64,000 nt of DNA from NCBI GenBank assembly GCA_903970465.1, contig CAJCIO010000107.1, forward strand, positions 1 through 64,000, given 5' to 3'. The notes beneath the pieces were generated by a model. The model was given only the letters and a program-made list of their open reading frames with translations. It was not told the origin of the DNA and ran no database searches. This DNA is from Gammaproteobacteria bacterium (GTDB lineage Bacteria; Pseudomonadota; Gammaproteobacteria; Pseudomonadales; Pseudomonadaceae). The position numbers and the translations under genes are program-made. Each line of letters begins with the position of its first letter. The stretch's first letter is position 1. This document shows positions 19,231 through 27,250 of the stretch, one piece after another.

Positions 19231-20361
19231 TTATACGCCTGCTGCGGGCGCAGGAATGGCAGTGATCCGCCAGTCATCGCCCACAGCGCGCATTTCGGTG
19301 ATTTTAAGCGCTGGCGCCTCACTCATGAGGGTCAGCGGCCATTCAAGCAGGGGGCGGGCCTGGGAACCGAGGAACTTGGCGGCGATGAATATCTGGTATT
19401 CGTCCACCAGGCCCTGGCGGGCAAAAGCGCCGGCCAGTCGGGCCCCTGCCTCCACAAGCACTTCATTGACGCCCCGGCTGGCCAGTTCTCTCAATAGCGC
19501 AGGCAGGTCGACATGGCCATCCGCGCCGGGCAGTGCCAGCAATTCATGACCGGCTTCTGCGTAATGGGCTTGTCGGCTGGCATCGCAGGTCACCACCAGC
19601 GCGGGTCCGACGGTGAAGAACGGCGCATCGAGGGGCACCCGCAGGCTGCCGTCGATCAACAGACGCAGCATCGAGCGAGCTTCGATCAATTCGGTGCTCG
19701 CGGCATCCAGGCCAAGCTCGGCAGCACGCACGGTCATCCGCGCGCCGTCCATCAGCACGCTGTCGGCGCCCGTCACCACCACGCTGGACTGTGCACGCAA
19801 GCGCTGCACGGCACTGCGGGCAGGTGCGCCGGTAATCCATTGGCTTTCACCGCTGGCCATGGCGGTGCGCCCGTCCAGGCTCATGGCCAGCTTGACCCGT
19901 ACAAACGGCAAGCCGTGCTCCATGCGCTTGATGAAGCCGGGGTTGATAGCCCGCGCTTCGGCCTCGAGCACGCCCGAAACCACCGCGATGCCGGCCTGCT
20001 GCAGACGCAACAGGCCGTTGCCGGCGACCTGGGGGTTAGGGTCTTGCATGGCCGCGACAACCCGGGCCACGCCGGCCTGTATCAGCGCATCGGCACAGGG
20101 CGGCGTTCGGCCATGGTGGCTGCACGGTTCAAGGGTCACATAGGCCGTCGCGCCCCGGGCCCGCTCACCGGCCTGGAGCAGCGCGTGCACCTCGGCATGG
20201 GGCTCGCCGGCGCGGACATGCCAGCCCTCGCCCACCACCTCGCCCTCGTGGACGATGACGCAGCCGACGCGGGGGTTGGGGTGGGTGGTGTACAGCCCGT
20301 TGCGCGCGAGTTCCAGCGCGCGGGCCATGTAATGCCGGTCGAGAATGGGCTGTTCGCTCAT
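19231..20361 (-). CDS. ribD: bifunctional riboflavin deaminase/reductase
   Basis: 376 residues. The N-terminal cytidine-deaminase-type domain has the zinc site HAEVHAL and [15 protein letters not shown]; the C-terminal HTP reductase domain has [29 protein letters not shown] and [13 protein letters not shown]. It carries out the second and third steps of riboflavin synthesis. Its start overlaps the nrdR stop by four bases (ATGA), a very common nrdR-ribD link in bacteria. Confidence 0.95.
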   Translation of the reverse strand: MSEQPILDRHYMARALELARNGLYTTHPNPRVGCVIVHEGEVVGEGWHVRAGEPHAEVHALLQAGERARGATAYVTLEPCSHHGRTPPCADALIQAGVARVVAAMQDPNPQVAGNGLLRLQQAGIAVVSGVLEAEARAINPGFIKRMEHGLPFVRVKLAMSLDGRTAMASGESQWITGAPARSAVQRLRAQSSVVVTGADSVLMDGARMTVRAAELGLDAASTELIEARSMLRLLIDGSLRVPLDAPFFTVGPALVVTCDASRQAHYAEAGHELLALPGADGHVDLPALLRELASRGVNEVLVEAGARLAGAFARQGLVDEYQIFIAAKFLGSQARPLLEWPLTLMSEAPALKITEMRAVGDDWRITAIPAPAAGV

Positions 20362-20822
20362 TTTTCCGAAGGCTCGCGAGCCAGGCGATCGATCTCTTCG
20401 CGGAACTCGTCGAGGTCCTGGAAGCGGCGATACACCGAGGCAAAACGGATATAGGCGACTTCATCGAGCTTTTGCAGCTCTTTCATCACCAGCTCGCCAA
20501 CGATCAACGATTTGACCTCGCGCTCGCCGGTGGCCCGCAGCCGGTGCTTGATGTGCACCAGTGCAGCCTCCACCCGCTCGACGCTGACCGGACGTTTTTC
20601 CAGCGCACGTAGCATACCGGCACGGAGTTTTTCTTCGTCGAAAGGCTGGCGGCTGCCGTCTTGCTTGATCAGCCGGGGCAGCACCAGCTCGGCGGTTTCA
20701 AAGGTGGTGAACCGCTCACCGCAGGCCAGGCATTCGCGTCGACGGCGCACTTGCTCGCCCTCGGCGACCAATCGCGAGTCGATGACCTTGGTGTCGTTGG
20801 CACCGCAGAAGGGACAGTGCAT
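20358..20822 (-). CDS. nrdR: ribonucleotide reductase regulator NrdR
   Basis: 154 residues. This repressor senses ATP/dATP and controls ribonucleotide reductase genes. A zinc ribbon (Cys3, Cys6, Cys31, Cys34; MHCPFCG and CLACG) is followed by an ATP-cone domain ([20 protein letters not shown]). The ATG at 20822 is the normal start; the frame runs open far upstream but that part is unrelated. It is the first gene of the riboflavin cluster, divergent from a lipoprotein gene. Confidence 0.96.
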   Translation of the reverse strand: MHCPFCGANDTKVIDSRLVAEGEQVRRRRECLACGERFTTFETAELVLPRLIKQDGSRQPFDEEKLRAGMLRALEKRPVSVERVEAALVHIKHRLRATGEREVKSLIVGELVMKELQKLDEVAYIRFASVYRRFQDLDEFREEIDRLAREPSEK

Positions 20823-20930
20823 GGTGGCAGGCAACAAAAAATGGGGAAGGCCATGGTAGCGCATCCCTGCGGCAAGACAAGTCAAAGGCTTTGCGGTATA
20901 CAGACGATCTCGGTTTTTCTGGATCTGCCC

Positions 20931-21398
20931 ATGTCGTCTCGTCCGCTGTTGTTTGTCTTCCTGGCCACCCTGCTTGCCGCCTGCAGCAGTGAAGCCCCCA
21001 AACCGGCCAGCCCTGTCGCTCCGGCCACCACGGCTGTCAGCAGCAAGACCATCACCGCGCCGCCAGTGCCGCTTGGCCCGCTGCCGGTGTATCAGCGTGA
21101 GCTGACCGGCCTGTTGCTGGGCGTGCCGAACGGCGCGGAGGTCGAGCTGGCCGTGCTGGTGATCGATGCTCAGGATCGCCCGCAAAAACTGTTGACCAGC
21201 GCCAAGATCACGGGTGATGGCAAGAATCTGCCTCTGCAACTGCGCTTCAACCCGGATGCCTTCCCGCAGGGCGCTCGGGTCGAGTTGCGCGGTCGGGTAA
21301 GCCAGTCCGGGCAATTGTTGCTGCATCTGTCGCCGGTACGCATCGAACAGCCGACCACGCAGTCCCTCGGCCAGTTGCAGTTCGTTCCCGCGCCTTGA
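20931..21398 (+). CDS. YbaY-like lipoprotein
   Basis: 155 residues with a lipoprotein signal: hydrophobic [13 protein letters not shown] with the lipobox Leu-Ala-Ala-Cys. After a Pro/Ala-rich linker comes a domain resembling the YbaY/YscW (type III secretion pilotin-like) family, with [35 protein letters not shown] and [15 protein letters not shown]. It is probably outer-membrane anchored. The precise role of YbaY proteins is not settled. The gene is divergent from nrdR. Confidence 0.78.
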   Translation: MSSRPLLFVFLATLLAACSSEAPKPASPVAPATTAVSSKTITAPPVPLGPLPVYQRELTGLLLGVPNGAEVELAVLVIDAQDRPQKLLTSAKITGDGKNLPLQLRFNPDAFPQGARVELRGRVSQSGQLLLHLSPVRIEQPTTQSLGQLQFVPAP

Positions 21399-21492
21399 TC
21401 GCCTCTGGGGTTTCACCAAGGCGGCCATGACTTTCAGCCGGTCGACGCAGGCTTTATAGTGGCCGTCATTACCGATTTTTTCGAGATTCGCG

Positions 21493-22365
21493 ATGAGCCA
21501 GGCTACTCCGTACATCTTCGACGTCACCACGGCCAACTTCGACCAGCTGGTAATCGAGAACTCTTTTCACAAGCCGGTGCTAGTGGATTTCTGGGCTGAA
21601 TGGTGCGCGCCGTGCAAGGTGCTGATGCCCATGCTGCAGCAGATCACCGAGGGTTATCAGGGCGAGCTGCTGCTGGCCAAGGTCGACTGCGAGGCGGAGC
21701 AGGACATCGTCGCCCGCTTCGGCATTCGCAGCCTGCCCACCGTGGTGCTGTTCAAGGACGGCCAGCCGGTGGATGGCTTTGCCGGCGCCCAACCCGAGTC
21801 CGCTGTGCGCACCCTGCTCGAACCCCATGTGCAGATGCCGCCGCCCGCCGCTGCCGACCCGCTGGAACAGGCCGAAGCGGCCTTCGCTGAAAGCCATTTC
21901 GCCGAGGCCGAGGCCATCCTGCAAAGCATTTTGGCCGAGGACAACAGCAACGCCAAGGCGCTGATTCTTTACGCCCGATGCCTGGCCGAGCGTGGCGAGC
22001 TGAGTGAGGCTCGCACGGTGCTGGACGCGGTCAAGACCGATGAGCACAAGGCCGCGCTGGCCGGTGCCAAGGCGCAGCTGACCTTCCTCAGCCAGGTCGC
22101 CGACCTGCCCGATGCCGCGGATTTGAAAGCACGCCTGGCAAAGGACCCTGGCGATGACGAGGCGGTGTATCAACTGGCGATCCAGCAACTGGCACGCCAG
22201 CAATACGAAGCGGCACTCGAAGCACTGCTGAAACTGTTCGTGCGCAACCGCAGCTACAGCGAGGGCCTGCCGCACAAGACGCTGCTGCAGGTGTTCGAAC
22301 TGCTGGGCAATGATCACCCGTTGGTGACCGTATACCGGCGCAAGTTGTTTGCGGCGTTGTACTAG
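21493..22365 (+). CDS. ybbN: YbbN/CnoX-type thioredoxin-TPR co-chaperone
   Basis: 290 residues. An N-terminal thioredoxin fold (about 1-110) carries [13 protein letters not shown], so the redox motif is CAPC rather than the CGPC of thioredoxin. Four TPR-like repeats follow ([37 protein letters not shown]). E. coli CnoX (YbbN) protects substrates from over-oxidation and hands them to GroEL and DnaK. Unlike E. coli CnoX, which lacks CxxC, this protein keeps both cysteines. It is followed by REP elements. Confidence 0.92.
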   Translation: MSQATPYIFDVTTANFDQLVIENSFHKPVLVDFWAEWCAPCKVLMPMLQQITEGYQGELLLAKVDCEAEQDIVARFGIRSLPTVVLFKDGQPVDGFAGAQPESAVRTLLEPHVQMPPPAAADPLEQAEAAFAESHFAEAEAILQSILAEDNSNAKALILYARCLAERGELSEARTVLDAVKTDEHKAALAGAKAQLTFLSQVADLPDAADLKARLAKDPGDDEAVYQLAIQQLARQQYEAALEALLKLFVRNRSYSEGLPHKTLLQVFELLGNDHPLVTVYRRKLFAALY

Positions 22366-22399
22366 AGGTTGATTGCGTGGGGCCTGTACCGGTCCTTTT

Positions 22400-22475
22400 G
22401 CAGGCAAGCCTTGCTGCCACGGGTGTATGACTGTGGGAGCAAGGCTCGCCCGCGAAGCGGCGGGCACTGACACCG
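22400..22475. repeat. REP doublet (REPIN-like)
   Basis: An inverse copy (gcaggcaagccttgctgcca, from 22400) and a forward copy (ctgtgggagcaaggctcgcc, from 22431, continuing through the cgcgaagcgg palindrome) face each other downstream of ybbN. The forward unit matches the common Pseudomonas REP core. Confidence 0.75.
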
Positions 22476-22488
22476 CGTAACCCGAATA

Positions 22489-22842
22489 TCAGCCCGCCCA
22501 GCAATACAAGGGTGCATCCGCGCCGCTCTGCACCTGAACCAACGAACTGTGGCGCAGGCGCACCAGCAGGCGCTTGGCCCCGGCCGTACTGCCAGCCAAG
22601 CCCTCGAGCTGCTCCAGCAAGGCTGGCCCGCTGACCTGCCCACTCGACTCCACCAACGCCAAGGCATTGCGCCACAGGGCATCGTCCTGAGTTTTCGGCT
22701 TGCTGGCGCCGGTCACCGCCACGGCAGGTATTTCAGCCGCCGAGCCCTTTAGCTGGTTGCCCAGCAACGTCCAGTCTTCAGGGTCCATCTCGATGGTCAG
22801 GTCAACCGGCAGATCGCCCACGGTGCCGCGAATTCTCAACAT
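22489..22842 (-). CDS. conserved hypothetical protein
   Basis: 117 residues from the ATG at 22842, which has a strong ribosome site (GAAGGAG) eight bases upstream; the frame is open to 22890. The sequence starts MLRIRGTVGDLPVDLTIEMD and has a Trp in EDWTLLG, then a middle helix-rich part (LALVESSGQVSGPALLEQLEGL) and an SLVQVQSGADAPLYCW end. I recognise no domain. No signal peptide. It is likely a Pseudomonas-specific small cytoplasmic protein. It is divergent from the zinc operon, with a REP pair between them. Confidence 0.7.
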   Translation of the reverse strand: MLRIRGTVGDLPVDLTIEMDPEDWTLLGNQLKGSAAEIPAVAVTGASKPKTQDDALWRNALALVESSGQVSGPALLEQLEGLAGSTAGAKRLLVRLRHSSLVQVQSGADAPLYCWAG

Positions 22843-22915
22843 GCTGTGCTCCTTCGATAGGCCGGTTTTGTAACAGCTGAAAGTGGGCACATCAACCCGA
22901 ACTTCACACTGACAC

Positions 22916-23002
22916 TGTAGCGAGGGAGCGTGCCCCTAATGAGTCGTGCCCAAACCATCTCGATGACCGGACCCTTTTCGAGGGCAAACCCCCTCGCTAC
23001 AG
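22916..23002. repeat. REPIN-type inverted repeat pair
   Basis: CTGTAGCGAGGG (22916-22927) and CCCTCGCTACAG (22991-23002) are perfect 12-base inverted repeats, each followed inward by a short G/C-rich palindrome. The outer sequence matches a REP family different from the CTGTGGGAGC type found near 22431. It lies just upstream of the Zur-like site. Confidence 0.75.
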
Positions 23003-23034
23003 ATCGGGATCGAGATTGCGGGCGGAACCATATC

Positions 23035-23047
23035 GTTATAACATCAC
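23035..23047 (+). promoter_or_regulatory. Zur-box-like site
   Basis: GTTATAACATCAC differs at two of 13 positions from the core of the enterobacterial Zur consensus (GTTATAATATAAC). It lies 30 bases before the start of the DUF2796 gene, in an otherwise AT-rich promoter stretch. Zinc-dependent repression by Zur is inferred from this and from the operon content. Confidence 0.6.
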
Positions 23048-23076
23048 AACAATTTTGCACCCTTGCTGGAGATACC

Positions 23077-23679
23077 ATGCGCCGTCTGCTGCTCGCCCTG
23101 CCCTTCGCCTTGCTGCCGCTTGCCATCGCCCACGCTGCCGAAACCTCCCACGAGGTCGAGCATGCCAGCCTCGGCGCCCATGAACACGGCACCGCACGCC
23201 TCAATGCGGCGCTGGACGACGAAACACTCGAGCTGGAACTCGACAGCCCGGCCATGAATCTGGTGGGCTTCGAACACCCCGCCACCAGCGATGCGGACAA
23301 AGCCGCGGTGACTAACGTCCGCCAACTGCTGGCACAACCGCTGACCCTGTTTGCCGTGCCCGCCGGCGCCAAATGCATCGTCGCCAAGCAGGCCCTCAAC
23401 AGCCCGCTGTTCGGCGACAAGCCCGATGCCGACGAGCATGACCACGATGAAGACGGCGACGAGCAGCATGTCGACGGCGCCGAACACCACCACGACCACA
23501 GCGAAATCCACGCCCATTATCAGTTTCAATGCGACAACGCTGCCGTCCTCAAGACCCTCGACCTGACGCGTCTGTTCAAGACCTTCCCAGCCACTCACAA
23601 GGTCCAGGTCCAGCTGATTGCACCCACAGGCCAGCAAGGCGTGGACGCCACCCCCGACAACAGCGTGCTGACCTACTGA
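23077..23679 (+). CDS. DUF2796 (ZrgA-like) periplasmic His-rich protein
   Basis: 200 residues. A signal peptide (LLLALPFALLPLAIAHA) is followed by the family opening HEHGTARLNAALDDE. A metal-binding stretch at about 125-155 holds many His and acidic residues (DEHDHDED, EHHHDHSEIHAHY). ZrgA proteins of this family take part in zinc uptake. In P. aeruginosa the matching gene (PA4063, as I recall) is induced by zinc shortage. It is the first gene of a four-gene operon, and the next start is only two bases after its stop. Confidence 0.87.
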   Translation: MRRLLLALPFALLPLAIAHAAETSHEVEHASLGAHEHGTARLNAALDDETLELELDSPAMNLVGFEHPATSDADKAAVTNVRQLLAQPLTLFAVPAGAKCIVAKQALNSPLFGDKPDADEHDHDEDGDEQHVDGAEHHHDHSEIHAHYQFQCDNAAVLKTLDLTRLFKTFPATHKVQVQLIAPTGQQGVDATPDNSVLTY

Positions 23680-23681
23680 CC

Positions 23682-24392
23682 ATGCCCGAAGCCCTGATCG
23701 AACTGGCCGACGTGCGTTTCGCCTGGCCCGGCCAACCGCCGCTGCTGGACATCCCGGCATTCACCCTGCACAAAGGCGAAAGTCTGTTTCTCAAGGGCCC
23801 AAGCGGCAGTGGCAAGACCACCCTGCTAGGCCTGCTGGGCGGCGTACAAACCCCCGACCGTGGCAGCGTCCGCTTGCTGAACCAAGAGATCACCACGCTC
23901 AAGCAGGGCCAGCGCGACCGCTTTCGGGTCGATCACACCGGTTACATCTTCCAGCAGTTCAATCTGCTGCCGTTCCTCTCGGTGCGCGAGAACGTCGAAC
24001 TGCCCTGCCGTTTCTCCACGGCGCGGGCTCAACGCGCCAGCGAGCGTCACGGCAGCGTCGAACAAGCGGCAATGGCCTTGCTGGCCCAACTCGGCCTCAC
24101 CGACAGCACCTTGATTGCCCGGCGTGCCGACACCCTGTCGATCGGCCAGCAGCAACGGGTCGCTGCCGCGCGCGCCCTGATCGGCCAACCGGCACTGGTG
24201 ATCGCCGACGAGCCGACTTCAGCGCTCGACACCGATGCACGCCAGGCCTTCATCGAATTGCTGTTCGCCGAATGCCGCGCCGCCGGGGCCAGCCTGCTGT
24301 TCGTCAGCCACGATCAGAGCCTGGCGCCGCTGTTCGATCGCAGCCTGTCGCTGGCCGATCTCAACCGCGCCGCGCGCACCGGAGGCTTGTGA
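23682..24392 (+). CDS. LolD-like ABC transporter ATPase
   Basis: 236 residues. Walker A is GPSGSGKTT (about 37-45), the Q-loop is in FQQFNLLPFLSV, the signature is LSIGQQQRVAAARAL rather than LSGGQ, and Walker B is ALVIADEP followed by the D-loop SALD and His in VSHD. It is close to the MacB/LolD class that pairs with FtsX-fold permeases and works on periplasmic or lipid-linked substrates rather than importing. It overlaps the permease gene by one base (TGATG). Confidence 0.92.
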   Translation: MPEALIELADVRFAWPGQPPLLDIPAFTLHKGESLFLKGPSGSGKTTLLGLLGGVQTPDRGSVRLLNQEITTLKQGQRDRFRVDHTGYIFQQFNLLPFLSVRENVELPCRFSTARAQRASERHGSVEQAAMALLAQLGLTDSTLIARRADTLSIGQQQRVAAARALIGQPALVIADEPTSALDTDARQAFIELLFAECRAAGASLLFVSHDQSLAPLFDRSLSLADLNRAARTGGL

Positions 24393-25657
24393 TGTATCTG
24401 CTGCGTCTAGCCCTGGCCAGCCTGGCCAACCGTCGTTTTACCGCCTTCCTGACCGCCTTCGCGATCGCACTGTCGGTGTGCCTGCTGCTGGCGGTCGAGC
24501 GCGTGCGCACCGAGGCCCGCGCCAGCTTTGCCGCCACCATCAGCGGCACCGACCTGATCGTCGGCGCCCGTTCGGGGTCGGTCAATCTGCTGCTGTATTC
24601 GGTGTTCCGCATCGGTAACGCCACCAACAACATCCGCTGGGACAGCTTCCAGCATTACGCCAGCGACCCCAAGGTCAAGTGGGCGATCCCCATCTCCCTC
24701 GGCGACTCGCATCGCGGCTATCGGGTGATGGGTACCGACGCCAGCTACTTCGAGCATTACCAGTATGGGCATCGACAGAGCCTGGCGCTGGCCGAAGGCC
24801 GGGCCTTCAAGGTCGACCCGTTCGAGGTGGTGCTCGGCGCCGAAGTGGCCGAAGCGCTGCACTACCAGCTCGGCGACAAGCTGGTGCTGGCCCATGGTGT
24901 AGCGGCCATCAGCCTGGTCAAGCACGACGACAAGCCCTTCACCGTGGTCGGCATTCTCGAACGCACCGGCACCCCGGTAGACCGCACGCTGCATATCAGC
25001 CTGGGCGGCATGGAGGCTATCCACATCGACTGGCACAACGGCGTACCGGCCCATGGCGCCGAGCGCATCAGTGCCGATCAGGCGCGCAACATGGACCTCA
25101 CGCCCACCGCCATCACTGCGGTGCTGCTCGGCCTCAACAGCAAGGTGCAGACCTTCGCCCTGCAGCGCGACATCAATGATTTCCGTGGTGAGCCGCTGAT
25201 GGCGATCCTGCCGGGCGTGGCCTTGCAGGAGCTTTGGAGCCTGATGGGCACGGCCGAAAAAGCCCTGTTCGTGGTTTCGCTGTTCGTGGTGCTGACCGGC
25301 CTGATCGGCATGCTCACCGCGATCCTCACCAGCCTCAACGAGCGCCGCCGGGAGATGGCCATCCTCCGGTCGGTGGGCGCCAGGCCGCTGCATATCGCCG
25401 GGCTGTTGATTCTCGAAGCGCTGGGCCTGGCGCTCGCCGGCATCGTCACCGGGGTGGCGCTGCTGTATGCCTGTATCGCCGGGGCGCAGGGCTATGTGCA
25501 AGCCAACTATGGGCTGTACTTGCCATTGTCGGCGCCCAGCGAGTATGAATGGAGCCTGCTCGCCATCATCCTCGGTGCGGCCCTTTTGATGGGCACCGTG
25601 CCAGCCTGGCGGGCCTACCGTCAGTCGTTGGCCGACGGCCTGTCCATCCATTTATGA
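24392..25657 (+). CDS. FtsX-like ABC permease (MacB/LolC class)
   Basis: 421 residues. One TM helix at about 16-34 is followed by a large periplasmic domain (about 40-285), then three TM helices (ALFVVSLFVVLTGLIGMLTAI; LLILEALGLALAGIVTGVALLY; LLAIILGAALLMGTVPAW). This is the MacB/LolCE topology. The ERRREMAILRSVGAR coupling segment before TM3 is characteristic. With the preceding ATPase it probably forms a mechanotransmission-type complex that moves a substrate in the periplasm; the substrate is unknown but the operon suggests a zinc-shortage role. Confidence 0.9.
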   Translation: MYLLRLALASLANRRFTAFLTAFAIALSVCLLLAVERVRTEARASFAATISGTDLIVGARSGSVNLLLYSVFRIGNATNNIRWDSFQHYASDPKVKWAIPISLGDSHRGYRVMGTDASYFEHYQYGHRQSLALAEGRAFKVDPFEVVLGAEVAEALHYQLGDKLVLAHGVAAISLVKHDDKPFTVVGILERTGTPVDRTLHISLGGMEAIHIDWHNGVPAHGAERISADQARNMDLTPTAITAVLLGLNSKVQTFALQRDINDFRGEPLMAILPGVALQELWSLMGTAEKALFVVSLFVVLTGLIGMLTAILTSLNERRREMAILRSVGARPLHIAGLLILEALGLALAGIVTGVALLYACIAGAQGYVQANYGLYLPLSAPSEYEWSLLAIILGAALLMGTVPAWRAYRQSLADGLSIHL

Positions 25658-25666
25658 GTGTCATCG

Positions 25667-26185
25667 ATGCGTGTTGAACGCCTGTTGTTGTGCTTGATCC
25701 TGGCGTGCGCGGCGCCTGCCTGGGCGGCGCCGATCCATGAGTTGACCTGGGACGCGCTGATTCCGCCCGACGCGCCCCACCTCAAGCCGCAGATGACGCC
25801 GCTGCACGACCTGACCAAGCTGGGCAGCGCCATCGAGTCGGCGCCTGCCGCCCAGCAACAGGCACCCCACGCGCCGGTGGTGCAGGCATTGGACGGTCAG
25901 CAGGTGAAGATCCCGGGCTATATCGTGCCGCTGGAGGTCAACGAGGAAGGCCGCACCACCGACTTTTTGCTGGTGCCCTACTATGGCGCCTGCATCCACG
26001 TGCCCCCGCCGCCGTCCAATCAGATCGTGCATGTGACCAGCGAGCTGGGGGTCAAGGTCGAGGAGCTGTATCAGCCCTATTGGATCGAGGGTCCGATGCA
26101 GGTCAAGGCCAGCAGCAGCGACCTGGCCGAAGCCGGTTATCAGCTCGAGGCGGATAAAATCTACGTCTACGAATTGCCCGACTGA
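25667..26185 (+). CDS. DUF3299 periplasmic protein
   Basis: 172 residues from the ATG at 25667; a GTG at 25658 is possible, and neither has a clear ribosome site, so coupling to the permease (nine bases upstream) is likely. Signal peptide RLLLCLILACAAPAWA. The DUF3299 core is clear: VKIPGYIVPLE, TTDFLLVPYYGACIHVPPPPSNQ with a conserved Cys-x-His. Function is unknown. It closes the zinc operon; the P. aeruginosa equivalent (PA4066, from memory) is in the same order. Confidence 0.87.
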   Translation: MRVERLLLCLILACAAPAWAAPIHELTWDALIPPDAPHLKPQMTPLHDLTKLGSAIESAPAAQQQAPHAPVVQALDGQQVKIPGYIVPLEVNEEGRTTDFLLVPYYGACIHVPPPPSNQIVHVTSELGVKVEELYQPYWIEGPMQVKASSSDLAEAGYQLEADKIYVYELPD

Positions 26186-26191
26186 TTAATC

Positions 26192-26212
26192 GACCTGGCA
26201 TTGAGCCAGGTC
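26192..26212. terminator. stem-loop after the zinc operon
   Basis: GACCTGGC (26192-26199), loop ATTGA, GCCAGGTC (26205-26212) form a perfect 8-bp stem seven bases past the DUF3299 stop. No T-run follows. The right arm overlaps the FNR/ANR-like box for oprG, so the palindrome may reflect both functions. Confidence 0.45.
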
Positions 26213-26242
26213 AACGGATCGTCGGTTAGCACTCCCTACCAT
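26201..26242 (+). promoter_or_regulatory. ANR/FNR-like promoter of oprG
   Basis: TTGAGCCAGGTCAA (26201-26214) matches the FNR/ANR consensus TTGAT-N4-ATCAA except at the two inner positions of the half sites. Its centre is 26207.5. If it acts at -41.5, transcription would begin at about 26249, which places the -10 hexamer at 26237-26242; that sequence is TACCAT, four of six matching TATAAT. OprG in P. aeruginosa is known to be under ANR control. Confidence 0.6.
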
Positions 26243-26278
26243 TGGCGCCATCCTTTATGAACTGCCAATGGAGCCCCC

Positions 26279-26956
26279 ATGAACAAGTCCCTGCTCAGCG
26301 CCTCGATCCTTGCGCTGGCGCTCGCAACACCCCTCGCCCAGGCTCACCAGGCCGGTGACATCATCGTCCGTGCCGGCGCTGCCACCACCGCACCCAATGA
26401 GGACAGCGGCAACCTCAAGGTCGACGGCGCGCGCGTCTCGGGCACCAAGGCGACCCTGGACAGCGACACGCAATTGGGCTTGGCCTTTGCGTACATGCTC
26501 GATGATCACTGGGGCGTCGAGTTGCTGCTGGCGACGCCGTTCCAACACAGCGTCGGGGTCAAGGGTGCGGGGCTGGGGGGCAAGCTGGCGGACATCAAGC
26601 AACTGCCCCCGACCCTGTCGCTGCAGTACTACCCGCTGGACAAGGACTCGCGCTTCCAGCCGTACGCCGGGGTGGGGATCAACTACACCAAGTTCTACGA
26701 CGAAGACCTCACCAGCGAGCGCAAGGCCCAAGGCTTCAGCAACCTGCGTATGCAGGACTCGTTGGGCTTCGCGGGGCAGATCGGCGCCGACTACATGCTG
26801 ACCGACAACATCATGTTCAACGCTGCGGTGTGGTACGTGGACATCAACACCAAGGCCACCGTGGATGGTCCCTCGGCGCTCGGCGCGCGGGAGACCAAGG
26901 TGAGTGTGGATGTCGACCCATGGGTATATATGGTGGGGGTTGGGTACAAGTTCTGA
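26279..26956 (+). CDS. oprG: outer membrane protein OprG (OmpW family)
   Basis: 225 residues. Signal peptide MNKSLLSASILALALATPLAQA, then an eight-stranded OmpW barrel: HQAGDIIVRAGAATTAP, LGLAFAYMLDDHWGVELL, PPTLSLQYYPLD, FQPYAGVGINYTKFY, ending in the outer-membrane sorting pattern with a C-terminal Phe (VGVGYKF). OmpW/OprG proteins let small hydrophobic or amphipathic molecules into the membrane. It is next to the zinc operon in the same order as in P. aeruginosa. An ANR-like site lies upstream and a terminator downstream. Confidence 0.94.
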   Translation: MNKSLLSASILALALATPLAQAHQAGDIIVRAGAATTAPNEDSGNLKVDGARVSGTKATLDSDTQLGLAFAYMLDDHWGVELLLATPFQHSVGVKGAGLGGKLADIKQLPPTLSLQYYPLDKDSRFQPYAGVGINYTKFYDEDLTSERKAQGFSNLRMQDSLGFAGQIGADYMLTDNIMFNAAVWYVDINTKATVDGPSALGARETKVSVDVDPWVYMVGVGYKF

Positions 26957-26987
26957 ACAACACTCTAGAAAACTAGATAAGACCATC

Positions 26988-27013
26988 CAAGGCCCTTCTT
27001 TTATTGGGCCTTG
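26988..27013 (+). terminator. intrinsic terminator of oprG
   Basis: CAAGGCCC (26988-26995), loop of ten bases (ttcttttatt), GGGCCTTG (27006-27013), then TTCATTC. It starts 32 bases after the oprG stop. The rest of the gap to 27250 holds no gene that I can see apart from a FliA-like promoter candidate. Confidence 0.7.
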
Positions 27014-27218
27014 TTCATTCAAGGCGACGGTCAGCCGCGTACCATTTTCCCCTCGCCACTCAGGCGTGTACAAATATTTAGTGAATGGCCAAAAGTTTTT
27101 TCAGCCGCTGCCGATGCCTAGTAGATGTAGAGATTTTATAAGGCTGGCGAGGGATTCAGGTGAAGTCATTGTGACGCACTGCTCCCTCATCAAGCGGTAC
27201 CCCCCATCCAGGACGGAG

Positions 27219-27246
27219 CTAAACACTAATAATATTTTGCGGATGT
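27219..27246 (+). promoter_or_regulatory. candidate sigma-28 (FliA) promoter
   Basis: CTAAA at 27219-27223, 15 bases, then GCGGATGT at 27239-27246; the E. coli consensus is TAAA-N15-GCCGATAA. It ends four bases before the ATG of the PAS chemoreceptor. Start would fall at or just inside the ATG, so it could only serve a leaderless mRNA; this weakens the call. No ribosome site is visible before that ATG, which is consistent with a leaderless message. Confidence 0.3.
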
Positions 27247-27250
27247 CCCT

